This document shows positions 54,211 through 63,684 of a DNA stretch of 64,000 nucleotides, in pieces. Below the pieces are notes generated by a model that was not told the origin of the DNA, made no database searches, and saw nothing but the letters and a program-made list of their open reading frames with translations. Positions within the stretch are counted from its first letter, which is position 1. Every line of letters begins with the position of its first letter. Source of the stretch: Corynebacterium vitaeruminis DSM 20294 (lineage in GTDB: Bacteria; Actinomycetota; Actinomycetes; Mycobacteriales; Mycobacteriaceae); contig NZ_CP004353.1 in the NCBI RefSeq assembly GCF_000550805.1, positions 2,604,001 to 2,668,000 of the forward strand, read 5' to 3'. Position numbers and translations under genes: made by a program.

Positions 54211-57200
54211 TTGCCTGCGCAGCTCTCGCGCCTCGGCGTTATCGGCCGAAAGGGATCGCACTTCCTCCGCGGCAACGGTGCGGTGCACCTTCTCGGTTGG
54301 CTCGCTCTTTGTCTTATCTTTTTCTTGCAGTCTCCTGGGCTGACTGCCGCTGACACGAAGCTCGATCTCGTGGCGGACCCCACGAAGTTCCTGCATGATG
54401 CGCTCAGCGCCTACACTGACACGTTTACCCTCGGCCAGTTACAAAATCAGGCATACGGGTATCTCTTTCCACAGGGCTTCTTCTTTCTCCTAGCAGGCCC
54501 GCTCCCCGATTGGGTGGCGCAACGGCTGTGGTGGACACTCGTGTGCGGCATTGGGTTTTCCGGTTTTCTAGCGCTAAGCAGAAGGCTTGGGGTCGGCACG
54601 CCTGTTTTTCAAGTCGTTGCGGCATCCTTGTATGCACTGTCCCCGCATACACTCACGACGCTGGGTGCCATCAGCTCAGAGACGTGGCCGGCCATGCTTG
54701 CTCCGTGGATCCTGTTGCCTTTCTTGGGGCCGAAGGTCGGACGCGCGCAAGTCGCTGCATCGGTGATAGGCGTCGCATGTCTCGGCGCAGTGAATGCAAC
54801 GGCGACGCTCGCGGCCTGCGTTCCCGCGGGCGTTGCGCTCCTGTTCTACCGGCGGTTCAAGGCGCTGGCCGCGTGGCTAGGCGGTTGCCTCCTCGTCAGC
54901 TCGTGGTGGATAGTCCCCCTCGTGGTGCTGGCTAGGTACTCCAGCCCGTTCACGGATTACATCGAGTCAGCAGGCGTTACCACCCGGTGGCTCAATCTCG
55001 CGGAGATCCTTCGAGGAACGACAAGCTGGGCACCGTTCGTGGACAGCGAACGCATCGCGGGCAATGCCTTGGTGACCAGCCCGTACTTTGTCGTCGCAAC
55101 CCTCATCGTGGCTGGAGCGGGACTCGTCGGCCTCGGCAAGTCCTTCCCTAGGCATGCCTTTTTCGTGGCACTTTTAGGGATCGGCATCTTCATCCTCGGC
55201 GGGGCACACCTTGCAACGACTTTCCTCGACGGCACTGGGTCCGCCTTACGCAACGTGCACAAGTTCGATCTGTTGGTTCGACTCCCGCTTGCGGTGGGCC
55301 TTGCCGCACTAGGGCCGAGCATCGCCAGCATAGCGTCGGCAAGCAAGAAAGCAACCGCGGTGGCGCTTTGCATCGTTTTCGCAGTGGGTGCGACTGCGCC
55401 GGTGTTCAATCGGGTCTTACCGCAGGGCGCCTACCAGCAGATCCCGGACTATTGGAAGCAAGCGGCGGAGTTTATCAATGCAAACGCCGTCAACACTCGC
55501 ACGCTGATCTTGCCGTCGAGTAGCTTCGCCCGGCAAACCTGGGGGTGGACCCGCGACGAACCTGCGCAGGCGCTTCTCGACGTTCCGTGGGCGGTGCGCG
55601 ACGCCATCCCGCTGGTCGACCCCGAGGCCATCCGCGGTCTCGACGGGCTCACGGAGCGCCCCACCGAAGACAATCTCACGCGCATGGGCATCGGCGCGAT
55701 CATCGTTCGCCACGATCTTTCCGGGAACGACGTCTCTACCGCGTCATACTTCCCCGAAGCGGACGTGCAAAGCTTCGGCGACGTCGACGTGGTGCTGCTC
55801 AATCCGAAGCTCAGCATGCTCATGACGCAGCAAGTCAACCTACCCACCGTGGCTGGTGGCGGCGAGATCCTTTCGCTTCTCGGCGCTGGCTCCTACCAAC
55901 TCGTCGGCGGCGACGCGGACATCGTGACAGACACGCCGGCGCTCGTTGCCCGCAACTACGGCACGCTTGGTAGCGTCTCGGCGCCTTTGGCGTCGACAAG
56001 CGAAGGAAAAGACGTGCTCAACCCCGTCAAGGACTATCCCTCCGTGGGGCCCATGAGCGTCGTTTCGGAGGTCGGACATGTCTCCGCATCGTCCTCGGCC
56101 TCCGATGCAACAAGTTTCGGCGGCAGTGTACCGTCGGAGTCAATCACCGCGGCCGTCGACGGCAACGACCAGACCGCCTGGTATCCCACACCAGGAACGC
56201 AGCAGGGGCAATGGATCGAGGTCACGCCCGATCAGTTCCCGGCGCGCACCATCACCATCGAAACCACCGGGGACACCGTGGAACTCGAGGTATCGGCGGG
56301 CCAGGCGCATGTCTCTGCAGTCGCAGCGCCGCGCGAGCCCTTGACTCTGACGGTGCCCGGTGACGGTAACTCCCCCGTACGCATCACCCTCGGCGCATCG
56401 AAATACCGGGTGGGTATCTCGGAGGTATCCTTCGCCGAGGGAACCGTGAGCCGCGTTCTCACCGTGCCAGATACCTCCCCCAATGTCAGCGAATTCCTGT
56501 TCCAACGCGTGCTCAGCGGGGAAAAGGAGATCGTTCGCTCGTTTACCGCGCCGCGTGACATGACGGTGTCGGTCTCCCCCTCCGAGTGCTTCCGAGAGGT
56601 TCTCATCGATGACCACTCCTATCGGTGTGGGGATGACGTGCAGCTCGCACAAGGCCGGCACACGCTGCGAACTTTGGCGCAGTCCATCAAGCTCACCGTC
56701 CCCGGTTTTGCAGACGCGGGAACCCCCAACGACGTCCTCACGCTCGGCGATGACGGCCAGGTGAAAGTCGATGCAAGCGATCGTGACCGCTTGCTCGTCA
56801 CTACCCGTTCCGTGAACTCGGGGTTGCGCGGGTACATCGAGACCAGTAGCGGCGAGGTTGCGCTCGAACCGCGCACCGTCAACGCTGGCTCCCAAGCGTT
56901 CGTCGTACCCGCAGGCACCTCGGGTTCCTTCCGCATGACCTTTGCTGGCAACCGCCCCTACAGGTGGGGGCTTCTTGTCGGCGCCGTCGTCGGCTTCCTC
57001 ACCGTTGCTGTCTGCTTGCTGCTTGTCGACGCTACGCGACGCCGCCCCTCGGCAGAGGGAGAACTACATCCTGACTCCGGACCTGAAGAAGTCGTTGCAT
57101 GGCTACTAGTAGCCCTCGGTTGCGTTGCAAGCATCGGCTGGCCCGCCGTCATCGTTGCACTCGCGATGTGGGCTATCCACCGTTTCACCATCATTCCTCG

Positions 57201-57408
57201 GGCGCTGATGACCTCGGCGCTGGCCGTGACTGCCGCGATGTGGCTTGCGCGTGCTCCGTGGCCCAGCGCCCACTACGCCGGCGGCTCGCTTCTGCTCGGA
57301 TTGGTCTGCGCCGGGGCACTCCTTGGTGCCACGCTGCCGCGTGCTTGGCTCGCCCGCAATGCTGCAACGATTCCCGAAACCAGCGGCCCGGGCGCTCCTG
57401 CAGCGTGA
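54211..57408 (+). CDS. aftD: AftD-like alpha-(1->3)-arabinofuranosyltransferase (DUF3367)
   Basis: A 1065-residue membrane enzyme. An N-terminal GT-C-type core has about 10 hydrophobic segments (to about 400), with the acidic ADTKLDLVADP loop after the first; a long external part (about 400-905) includes a discoidin/carbohydrate-binding-like region (about 640-740); four C-terminal segments follow. It would add arabinose to arabinogalactan or lipoarabinomannan using decaprenyl donor. AftD of mycobacteria is about 1400 residues, so this is a shorter corynebacterial form. The start, TTG 54211, is doubtful. Confidence 0.85.
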   Translation: MPAQLSRLGVIGRKGSHFLRGNGAVHLLGWLALCLIFFLQSPGLTAADTKLDLVADPTKFLHDALSAYTDTFTLGQLQNQAYGYLFPQGFFFLLAGPLPDWVAQRLWWTLVCGIGFSGFLALSRRLGVGTPVFQVVAASLYALSPHTLTTLGAISSETWPAMLAPWILLPFLGPKVGRAQVAASVIGVACLGAVNATATLAACVPAGVALLFYRRFKALAAWLGGCLLVSSWWIVPLVVLARYSSPFTDYIESAGVTTRWLNLAEILRGTTSWAPFVDSERIAGNALVTSPYFVVATLIVAGAGLVGLGKSFPRHAFFVALLGIGIFILGGAHLATTFLDGTGSALRNVHKFDLLVRLPLAVGLAALGPSIASIASASKKATAVALCIVFAVGATAPVFNRVLPQGAYQQIPDYWKQAAEFINANAVNTRTLILPSSSFARQTWGWTRDEPAQALLDVPWAVRDAIPLVDPEAIRGLDGLTERPTEDNLTRMGIGAIIVRHDLSGNDVSTASYFPEADVQSFGDVDVVLLNPKLSMLMTQQVNLPTVAGGGEILSLLGAGSYQLVGGDADIVTDTPALVARNYGTLGSVSAPLASTSEGKDVLNPVKDYPSVGPMSVVSEVGHVSASSSASDATSFGGSVPSESITAAVDGNDQTAWYPTPGTQQGQWIEVTPDQFPARTITIETTGDTVELEVSAGQAHVSAVAAPREPLTLTVPGDGNSPVRITLGASKYRVGISEVSFAEGTVSRVLTVPDTSPNVSEFLFQRVLSGEKEIVRSFTAPRDMTVSVSPSECFREVLIDDHSYRCGDDVQLAQGRHTLRTLAQSIKLTVPGFADAGTPNDVLTLGDDGQVKVDASDRDRLLVTTRSVNSGLRGYIETSSGEVALEPRTVNAGSQAFVVPAGTSGSFRMTFAGNRPYRWGLLVGAVVGFLTVAVCLLLVDATRRRPSAEGELHPDSGPEEVVAWLLVALGCVASIGWPAVIVALAMWAIHRFTIIPRALMTSALAVTAAMWLARAPWPSAHYAGGSLLLGLVCAGALLGATLPRAWLARNAATIPETSGPGAPAA

Positions 57409-57476
57409 GAAGCCCAACCTATGGTTGGACGCGCGAGAGGGCTTTTGGTTCCCATAGCCCTGCTGAGGCGCCGGAA

Positions 57477-57518
57477 TTCTGTGGATAACTCCGGCTCCCA
57501 AAAAAGTTATCCACAGAA
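57477..57518. repeat. Inverted repeat containing two perfect DnaA boxes
   Basis: TTCTGTGGATAACT (57477-57490) and AGTTATCCACAGAA (57505-57518) are perfect 14-bp inverted arms, each containing TTATCCACA or its complement, around a 14-base spacer. It lies between the AftD-like gene and the HNH gene and might also act as a hairpin. Confidence 0.75.
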
Positions 57519-57633
57519 ATTGGCCCTTTTTCCGAACCCCTCCTGACACGGCTTGCTTTCGGCGTTAGCGTCGCTAAGCGAAAGCACAGGAAGACGCAAC
57601 GGCGCCTTCGAGACAAGCCAAAAGGAGACCGAA

Positions 57634-58713
57634 ATGAGCACCGCCTTTTTCACCGCCACGAGCCAAGACTGCCTCCTCGCAGAGAACGAGACCACCCACA
57701 ACCGACGGATTCTCGAGCGCTGGTGCCCGTTCATCAACGAGCGGCGAGCCGCTGGGATGACCCCGACGTCGATCGCCAAGGAGATCAAGCAGCGGGTAAG
57801 CAAATCGATGTCCAAAGTCAAGCCACTGGTCAACGCCCTTATCGAGTTCCAGCGACTTCCGAAGTCGCTGGCGGTGGCTATGGAGCTGGGCCACCTCGAT
57901 CCCGACAGGATCGTCGCCATCGGCAACAAGCTGCGCGGCGTCGCCGACGAGGCCCTTGACGCCATCGATGAGGATTTCGCGCAGTATCTCAGGCCAACGC
58001 TCGCCGACGAGGCGCTCGTCCTTGCCCGGTCGATGGCCGATCACTTGGGGAAACTGATTCTGGAGCACGATCCAGGTAAGCGCGAGGGGCCGAAGGCGTC
58101 GGAAAGCAAGGGCAAGGTCCACGTCGATCCCGATCAGCGCTTTCGCTTCTCATTCTCGCTGCCGCCGGTCGAGGGCGCGGCCGCGTACGCGAACCTGCAG
58201 GCGTTTTGCAACAAGCATGGCTGTGGCATTGGCGAGGCATTTCAGCGGATAGTCGCGGGCGAGAAGCGCCCCAAAGCAGTGCTCAACGTGTACGCCTCAC
58301 CAGAGGGCATCGCGTACCTTCCCGGTCCCGGTTGGCTTTCCGACGCTGACGCCCGCCGACTCCATCTGACGAAGAAGCAGGTGATCTCCGAGCTCATCAC
58401 CACCCTGAAATACCAACCGAGAAAAGACATCCGGGCGTTTGTAAAGGGCCGTGACGGATCGTGCAGATTCCCCGGCTGCGACGTCGATGCCCTGCACTGC
58501 CAGCTCGATCACGCGGTGCCGCACGCGAAGGGAGGAGCGACGAGCGCGCGCAACCTGCACCTTCTGTGCCAGCACCATCACAACATGAAGACAAACGGCG
58601 AGGTGAGCGTGGTCCTAGGGCCAGACGGCACGGACACGTGGACGCTCGCCGACGGCTCGACCGCCGTCACCCTCCCCTCAGGCCCGCTGGCTGAGATAAC
58701 GGACGATAGTTAG
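57634..58713 (+). CDS. DUF222 / HNH endonuclease-domain protein (13E12 type)
   Basis: A 359-residue protein. The N-terminal two-thirds is the helical DUF222 region. The C-terminus is an HNH nuclease: CRFPGC, then LDHAVPHAKGG and NLHLLCQHHHNMK give the zinc and catalytic His/Asn/His. AAAGGAG lies nine bases before ATG 57634. Such genes are multicopy in many actinobacteria and their role (mobile, repair or recombination) is unclear. The 3' end overlaps crtI by four bases. Confidence 0.88.
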   Translation: MSTAFFTATSQDCLLAENETTHNRRILERWCPFINERRAAGMTPTSIAKEIKQRVSKSMSKVKPLVNALIEFQRLPKSLAVAMELGHLDPDRIVAIGNKLRGVADEALDAIDEDFAQYLRPTLADEALVLARSMADHLGKLILEHDPGKREGPKASESKGKVHVDPDQRFRFSFSLPPVEGAAAYANLQAFCNKHGCGIGEAFQRIVAGEKRPKAVLNVYASPEGIAYLPGPGWLSDADARRLHLTKKQVISELITTLKYQPRKDIRAFVKGRDGSCRFPGCDVDALHCQLDHAVPHAKGGATSARNLHLLCQHHHNMKTNGEVSVVLGPDGTDTWTLADGSTAVTLPSGPLAEITDDS

Positions 58714-60299
58714 CTCGCCAACGGTCCGCCGGAGGTGTCGCCACGCAAGCGCTTGACGACATTCTCCGCGGAGATAAGGCACATCGGTACGCCCACGCCG
58801 GGCACGGTCGTGGCACCCGCGTAGTAGAGCCCGTCGACTTTGCGGGACTTATTGCGCCCTCGAAGGAAGGCCGACTGACGCAGCGTTTGGGCGGGGCCAA
58901 TCGCCCCAGCCGACCACGCATTGTAACGGTCGGCGAAGTCTTCGGGACCGATGGTCTTTTTCACCACGATGCGTTCGCGCAGGTCATCGATCCCCGCCCA
59001 CGCGGCGATCTGGTCGATCGCGGCGTCAGCGATGGCGGCCACCCGCGGTGACTCCTGCCTGTAGGCGCTTCCGAATCCCATGCTGGCATCCGCGGGAACG
59101 GGGATCAGGACGAAGAGGTTTTCGCATCCCTCGGGGGCTACATTTGGATCCGTTGCAGAGGGTTTAGAAATGTAGATCGACTCCGAGGCGCCCAGCGGCC
59201 GCCGCGGCTCCGGACCCTCGTAGACGGCCTTGAAGTCGGGATCCCAGTCCTTCGAGAACAACAAGGTATGGTGCAGAAGCTGCGGTAGCGTTCCTTTGAC
59301 ACCGAGGAGGACTAAGACCGACGACAATCCTGGTTCCCGGCTGGCAAAGTAGTGTTCTGGATAGCTGCGAAGCTTTGCTGGTAGAAGGGCGGTCTCGGTG
59401 TGGTGCAGGTCGGCCGCGGAGACGACGATATCAGCGAGGATGAGTTGTTCCTCCCCAGCCTGGTTGACCACTCGCACGCCGACCGCTTTGCTGCGCTGGC
59501 GGCTTGGAGCGGTCTCAATTGCACTTACGTTGGTGTTCATCACGAAGGACGCACCAACTTGGCGTGCTTGCTTCTCTATTGCTCGAATGAGCCCCGTAAA
59601 ACCACCTTGCGGATATCGGACTCCCTCCACCAGGTCGGTGTGGCTCATGAGCTGGTAGAGTGCCGGGGCTTTGCTCGGCTGCGAGGAGAGGAACACCGCT
59701 GGATACTGGAGGATCTGCCGCAGACGGAAATCGGTAAATTGCTCGTCCACTTCGCTCTTGAGGCTCCGGGTCAGCAGCCGAGCTAGCAGGCGCAGCCGCT
59801 GGCGCACGTCCCTAGTCACCATCGTGCGGGGATCGCTAAACGTGGTGTAGAGGAAGGACGCGAGGGAAATCCGATACACGTCGCTGGCCTGATCGAGGTA
59901 CGCACGAACGGCTGCGCCAGCGCCGGGTTCGATCGACTCAAACAATGCAACGACTTTATCCACACCAGTTTCGACGTCAACGAAACTCCGGTCGTTTGGC
60001 CCCGAGTACACGCGGTAGGCGGGACTGAGATCCTTAAGCTCCAGCTCGTCCTCTGTGCTCGTTCCGCACAGCTCGAAGAAATGGTCGAATGCTTCGGGCA
60101 TAAGGTACCAGCTGGGGCCAGTGTCGAAGCGGAAGCCGTCGACCTCGAGGTTGCCGGCCCGACCGCCGACCTCTTCGTTCTTCTCGACGACCACCACCTC
60201 GTAGCCTTCTCGCCCGAGCAGAGCAGCTGTTGCAAGGCCTGCAACACCTGCCCCGATGACCACGGCACGCTGACCGTGTCCGATGCCCATTGACACCAT
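58710..60299 (-). CDS. crtI: Phytoene desaturase CrtI
   Basis: A 529-residue FAD enzyme. The dinucleotide motif VVIGAGVAGLATAALL is at the N-terminus and the C-terminal FAD region is GLYYAGATTVPGVGVPMCL, typical of CrtI. It desaturates phytoene towards lycopene or neurosporene at the membrane. It starts 12 bases after crtB. ATG 60299 has GGAGAAC just before it. A DnaA box (59956-59964) and an exact motif A (59946-59954) lie inside. Confidence 0.92.
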   Translation of the reverse strand: MVSMGIGHGQRAVVIGAGVAGLATAALLGREGYEVVVVEKNEEVGGRAGNLEVDGFRFDTGPSWYLMPEAFDHFFELCGTSTEDELELKDLSPAYRVYSGPNDRSFVDVETGVDKVVALFESIEPGAGAAVRAYLDQASDVYRISLASFLYTTFSDPRTMVTRDVRQRLRLLARLLTRSLKSEVDEQFTDFRLRQILQYPAVFLSSQPSKAPALYQLMSHTDLVEGVRYPQGGFTGLIRAIEKQARQVGASFVMNTNVSAIETAPSRQRSKAVGVRVVNQAGEEQLILADIVVSAADLHHTETALLPAKLRSYPEHYFASREPGLSSVLVLLGVKGTLPQLLHHTLLFSKDWDPDFKAVYEGPEPRRPLGASESIYISKPSATDPNVAPEGCENLFVLIPVPADASMGFGSAYRQESPRVAAIADAAIDQIAAWAGIDDLRERIVVKKTIGPEDFADRYNAWSAGAIGPAQTLRQSAFLRGRNKSRKVDGLYYAGATTVPGVGVPMCLISAENVVKRLRGDTSGGPLAS

Positions 60300-60311
60300 C
60301 GTTCTCCGTTT

Positions 60312-61241
60312 CTATCTGTGTGCCGCGGCCCTTGCCAGGATCATTAGCTTCTTGTTGCGCGGCACCCGTACTCGGGAGGTCAGGACCTCGCTGGCGGGAA
60401 GAGCATCGATGCGGTCGGTAAGCTCCGTAAACAGGTCTGCTGCGGCTTGGACTCCCCAGCGCGCATCTACGGGCAACTCGGGGATCACCTGGTAGGCGCA
60501 GCCCAGATCCTCCCTAATGTCTTGTACGATGTCCGCCTTGGTGGCGTCGTCAAGCGATCTGCCTCGCAGACCGGGGAAATACGTTCTTCCCAGCTGCGAG
60601 GTGTCCTCGGCGATGTCGCGGAGGAAGTTGACCTTCTGGAAGGCTGCTCCCAGCCGGCGCGCCCCCTCATCGAGGCGCCGCCGCTTTTCGGGCGTGAGCT
60701 TGTCACCTGCGACGAAGATGCTCACGCACAAGAGCCCGATGACCTCGGCGGATCCGTAGACGTACTCCTCGAATTCCTCCGCATCGTAGGTGTTCTGTCG
60801 CAGATCCCTACGCATCGATGCGAAAAAGGCCTTGATGTGCTCCGGGTCGAAGGTGCAGCGCCTCGCGGTCATCGCGTACGCGTGAAGGATCGGGTCGGTA
60901 TGGAAGCGCAGTTGCGGGGCCGCGAGGACCGCGCGCTCGTACTCGTTCAGCAAAGATGCAGCCTGCTCTCTATCGTCGCCCGCCGCCTTCGCGGTGCCGT
61001 CGACGATCTCGTCGGCGATGCGCACCATCGCGTAAAGGTTGCTGACATCGGTGCGGATTCGACCGCGCAGGAGCCTCGTTGCAAGCGAGAAGCTTGTGGA
61101 GTAACTGGTGATCACCGCGCGCGCCGCCTCGCAGGCCATGGCATCGAATCGTTGCAGGTAGTTCGCGTTGCCGTGGCTTAGCTTGCCACGCCGTGGCTTG
61201 AACATGTTCACCTGCTTCGATCGGTCCGGCTTCGTCTCCAC
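60312..61241 (-). CDS. crtB: Phytoene synthase CrtB
   Basis: A 309-residue trans-isoprenyl synthase. The two Asp-rich regions are VRIADEIVDGT (first) and LRDIAEDTSQLGR (second), which bind pyrophosphate through magnesium. It condenses two geranylgeranyl-PP to phytoene; a C30 or squalene-type product is possible. It starts with GTG 61241 and heads a two-gene operon with crtI. No crtE, crtY or crtEb lies in this window. Confidence 0.9.
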   Translation of the reverse strand: METKPDRSKQVNMFKPRRGKLSHGNANYLQRFDAMACEAARAVITSYSTSFSLATRLLRGRIRTDVSNLYAMVRIADEIVDGTAKAAGDDREQAASLLNEYERAVLAAPQLRFHTDPILHAYAMTARRCTFDPEHIKAFFASMRRDLRQNTYDAEEFEEYVYGSAEVIGLLCVSIFVAGDKLTPEKRRRLDEGARRLGAAFQKVNFLRDIAEDTSQLGRTYFPGLRGRSLDDATKADIVQDIREDLGCAYQVIPELPVDARWGVQAAADLFTELTDRIDALPASEVLTSRVRVPRNKKLMILARAAAHR

Positions 61242-61296
61242 TAGCTTATTCCGTCTAGGCCCGAATTCATGAACCCTCCACCCGCTTGCGCCCCAC

Positions 61297-61336
61297 CGTA
61301 GGCGTCGAAAAGCAGTCGCTTAGCGACGCCTACGGC
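61297..61336. terminator. Hairpin built from inverted motif-B copies
   Basis: CCGTAGGCGTCG (61297-61308) pairs perfectly with CGACGCCTACGG (61325-61336) around a 16-base loop. It overlaps the stop of the acyltransferase gene (61320) and precedes crtB on the same strand. Confidence 0.6.
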
Positions 61337-62381
61337 CGCGATCATTCACCCACGCACGCGCGGGCGCCTCGATCCACTCGTAGCTGGCCGCTGCAACCGC
61401 AATGCTGACGACAATCGTCAGCGCCGCCACACCGACGAAGTCCCCGAGCTCACCGCTAAAGAGATGCACCCCGGACAACGGGATGACGAAGGTGAGCACC
61501 GGCAGGTGCCACAGGAACACCGAGTACGACCACGTGCCCACCCGCACCGCTGGGCGCGATGCGAGCACCCCCTGTGTACGCCCCAGCGCGTAGGGCAGCA
61601 ACAAGACGGCGGCGAACACGGTGCCGCCCACGACTCGTCGCACGAACGCCGCGGGCCCCGGGTGTTCGAGCCCTAACGGCCCGAACCACTCCTGCCCCGC
61701 GACCCAGCACACGATAAGCGCCACGGGCCATGCAACGACTCTCGTCCAGTTCGGCAGGAGAATTTCGCCTTCAAACTCCGCAGCGATGAGTCCGACCACA
61801 AACCACGGCAGATAGCTGGGCGGGAAGATCTGGAAGTTCACCCCCGGTTCCGGCCAAGGCATCCCCGCCCACACGAGCCCGAGCCCGCCGAGCAGCACGA
61901 ACACACCCACCCGTGCCCGGCGCGATCGCAGCCGCCTGACAAGCAGGAAGATCCCCGGCAGCGCGACGTAGAAGGCGACCTCCACGCACAGCGACCACAG
62001 GTGGGTCAGCCCGCCCGCAAGGAAGTCAGGGAAGTAGATCTGCGTAAACGTCAGCGTCGACAAGCTTTCTAACGGCGAGGTACCAAAAGCGGCCGGGACG
62101 AGCGCGAGGACGACGAGGACGACGACCCAGTACGCGGGAAGGATGCGTGCCGCGCGGCGCAGGTAGTAGCCGTCGAGGCGGAAACCGCGCCACAGCAGAA
62201 ACGCCGAGAGCGCGAAGAAAATTGCAACGAAGTAGTCGAAGCGCGCGACGATGGCGCCGAGCACTGAGTGCTGCGACAATCCGGTCTGGAAACCAACGTG
62301 CGTGAGCAAGACCCCAGTGGCCGCAACCCCGCGCAGCCCCTCCAACTGGGGAAGGAAGCGCCGTGGGTACGATGGAGACAC
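61320..62381 (-). CDS. Acyltransferase-3 family membrane protein, probable TmaT
   Basis: A 353-residue OafA/YrhL-type membrane acyltransferase with about ten hydrophobic segments. RFLPQLEGLRGVAATGVLL and the catalytic-type His in LTHVGF mark the family. GTG 62381 is chosen because AAAAGG lies seven bases upstream. C. glutamicum TmaT, which acetylates trehalose mycolates for export, belongs to this family and lies beside a DUF3068 gene as here, so TmaT is the best assignment but is inferred from context. Confidence 0.82.
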   Translation of the reverse strand: MSPSYPRRFLPQLEGLRGVAATGVLLTHVGFQTGLSQHSVLGAIVARFDYFVAIFFALSAFLLWRGFRLDGYYLRRAARILPAYWVVVLVVLALVPAAFGTSPLESLSTLTFTQIYFPDFLAGGLTHLWSLCVEVAFYVALPGIFLLVRRLRSRRARVGVFVLLGGLGLVWAGMPWPEPGVNFQIFPPSYLPWFVVGLIAAEFEGEILLPNWTRVVAWPVALIVCWVAGQEWFGPLGLEHPGPAAFVRRVVGGTVFAAVLLLPYALGRTQGVLASRPAVRVGTWSYSVFLWHLPVLTFVIPLSGVHLFSGELGDFVGVAALTIVVSIAVAAASYEWIEAPARAWVNDRGRRRR

Positions 62382-62495
62382 AATCTGCCTTTTGTGTAGT
62401 CGTTGCAATCGGTGCCCGCGCGATCCCGCGCGGATGCCGCGAACCGCAGGGGGCTCAAACTAGGGAAAGTCTAGCTGAAGAAGGGGCAGTGCCAG

Positions 62496-63680
62496 GTGCG
62501 CAGCAAGTCAGTGTGGGTTCACCGCAGCGCGATTATCGCTGCATTCGTCGTGCTCGCGCTCTCCTCCCTGATACCTGCGATCGTGTTGCAGGGAATCAAG
62601 CCGATCCCGGTCAACACGAGCCGGACGGTGTCCACCGAGCCCGCGGCGACCAAGCTCTACGATCCGCAGGCCAGCTGCCCAGAGGGGTCGCCGCGCAGCT
62701 GTTACGTCGTGGACACCTTCTCCAGCCTGCAGCGCACGCTGCAGACCAGCGCTTCGGAGAAGCGAGACGAGGTCAATCTCGCGGTCAACGAGGAGCTCGT
62801 GCGCACCTCCGCCCCCGATGCAACGACTTCGTCGACTGAATCGGCTGATGCGTCGAACACCGCGCCGGGCAACCAAACCGACGCAGAAAAACTCATCAGC
62901 GTCGACGACTCGCTGCGACTCATCCGTCACTCGACCTACCCGGTCGTCGACACGGTCTCCCACCTTTCGCTCACCGCCCCGAGCTTGGGCGTGGATATCT
63001 CCACCGGCGACTTCGCCCGCGGCGGTTTGCAGTACTTCTTCCCCTTCGAGACCGAGCGCCGCTCGTACCAGTACTTCGATGTCATCGCGCAGCAATCGGC
63101 GCCATTGGATTACGTCGGTCTGGAGGGCGAGACCTACGTCTTTACCCAGAAGATCCCGGCGGTGAGCCTGCGCGAGGCCGTGACCCGCTCTTTTACCCAC
63201 CCGACCGACCTGTCGGACGAACCAGGCGCCCAGTCGAGCCAGTCTGATCTCAGCGATGAGGAGCGCCAGCGCGTCGACAAGCTGCAAGTAACCGGGCCTG
63301 CGTCCGAGTTCTATCCGGCAAGCGACACCGCGCCGACAGGCACGGTCGTCCTCGACCCCTACTATGCAGCGACTCGCACGCTGTGGGTCGAGCCGAAGTC
63401 GGGCACCATCGTCAACCAGGTCGAGGACATGTTCGTCTTCCTTGCCCGTAACCAGCAGGAGGCCGATGACACCGTGGCCGCGGGCAGCGACGACTACCGC
63501 ACCCTATTGCAGACCTCGCTGGCCTGGGATAACGAAACCCGCGAGACGGCGTGGGCGCAAGCACGCCCGGTGGTAAGCACGCTGTATTACCTCAAGCTGT
63601 CGGCGTTCTTGGCCCGCGTGCTCGCCGGCATCTTGCTCGTCTACGGGCTGGTACGGTTCAACCGCGTCCGCAAGTCCTAG
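62496..63680 (+). CDS. DUF3068 (porin PorA family) membrane protein
   Basis: A 394-residue envelope protein with an N-terminal anchor (about 12-34), a large external domain and a C-terminal anchor (about 363-388) ending in a basic tail. This layout, with YFFPFETERRSYQYFD in the middle, is characteristic of actinobacterial DUF3068. GTG 62496 follows AAGAAGGGG. It is divergent from the TmaT-like gene and may take part in mycolate or envelope assembly. Confidence 0.85.
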   Translation: MRSKSVWVHRSAIIAAFVVLALSSLIPAIVLQGIKPIPVNTSRTVSTEPAATKLYDPQASCPEGSPRSCYVVDTFSSLQRTLQTSASEKRDEVNLAVNEELVRTSAPDATTSSTESADASNTAPGNQTDAEKLISVDDSLRLIRHSTYPVVDTVSHLSLTAPSLGVDISTGDFARGGLQYFFPFETERRSYQYFDVIAQQSAPLDYVGLEGETYVFTQKIPAVSLREAVTRSFTHPTDLSDEPGAQSSQSDLSDEERQRVDKLQVTGPASEFYPASDTAPTGTVVLDPYYAATRTLWVEPKSGTIVNQVEDMFVFLARNQQEADDTVAAGSDDYRTLLQTSLAWDNETRETAWAQARPVVSTLYYLKLSAFLARVLAGILLVYGLVRFNRVRKS

Positions 63681-63684
63681 CGCT

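Noticed and set aside
57852..57870. AGCGACTTCCGAAGTCGCT palindrome in the HNH gene as a motif A copy
   Set aside because: It shares the AAGTCG arm but lacks the TGCA core, and it encodes ordinary residues, so I did not count it.
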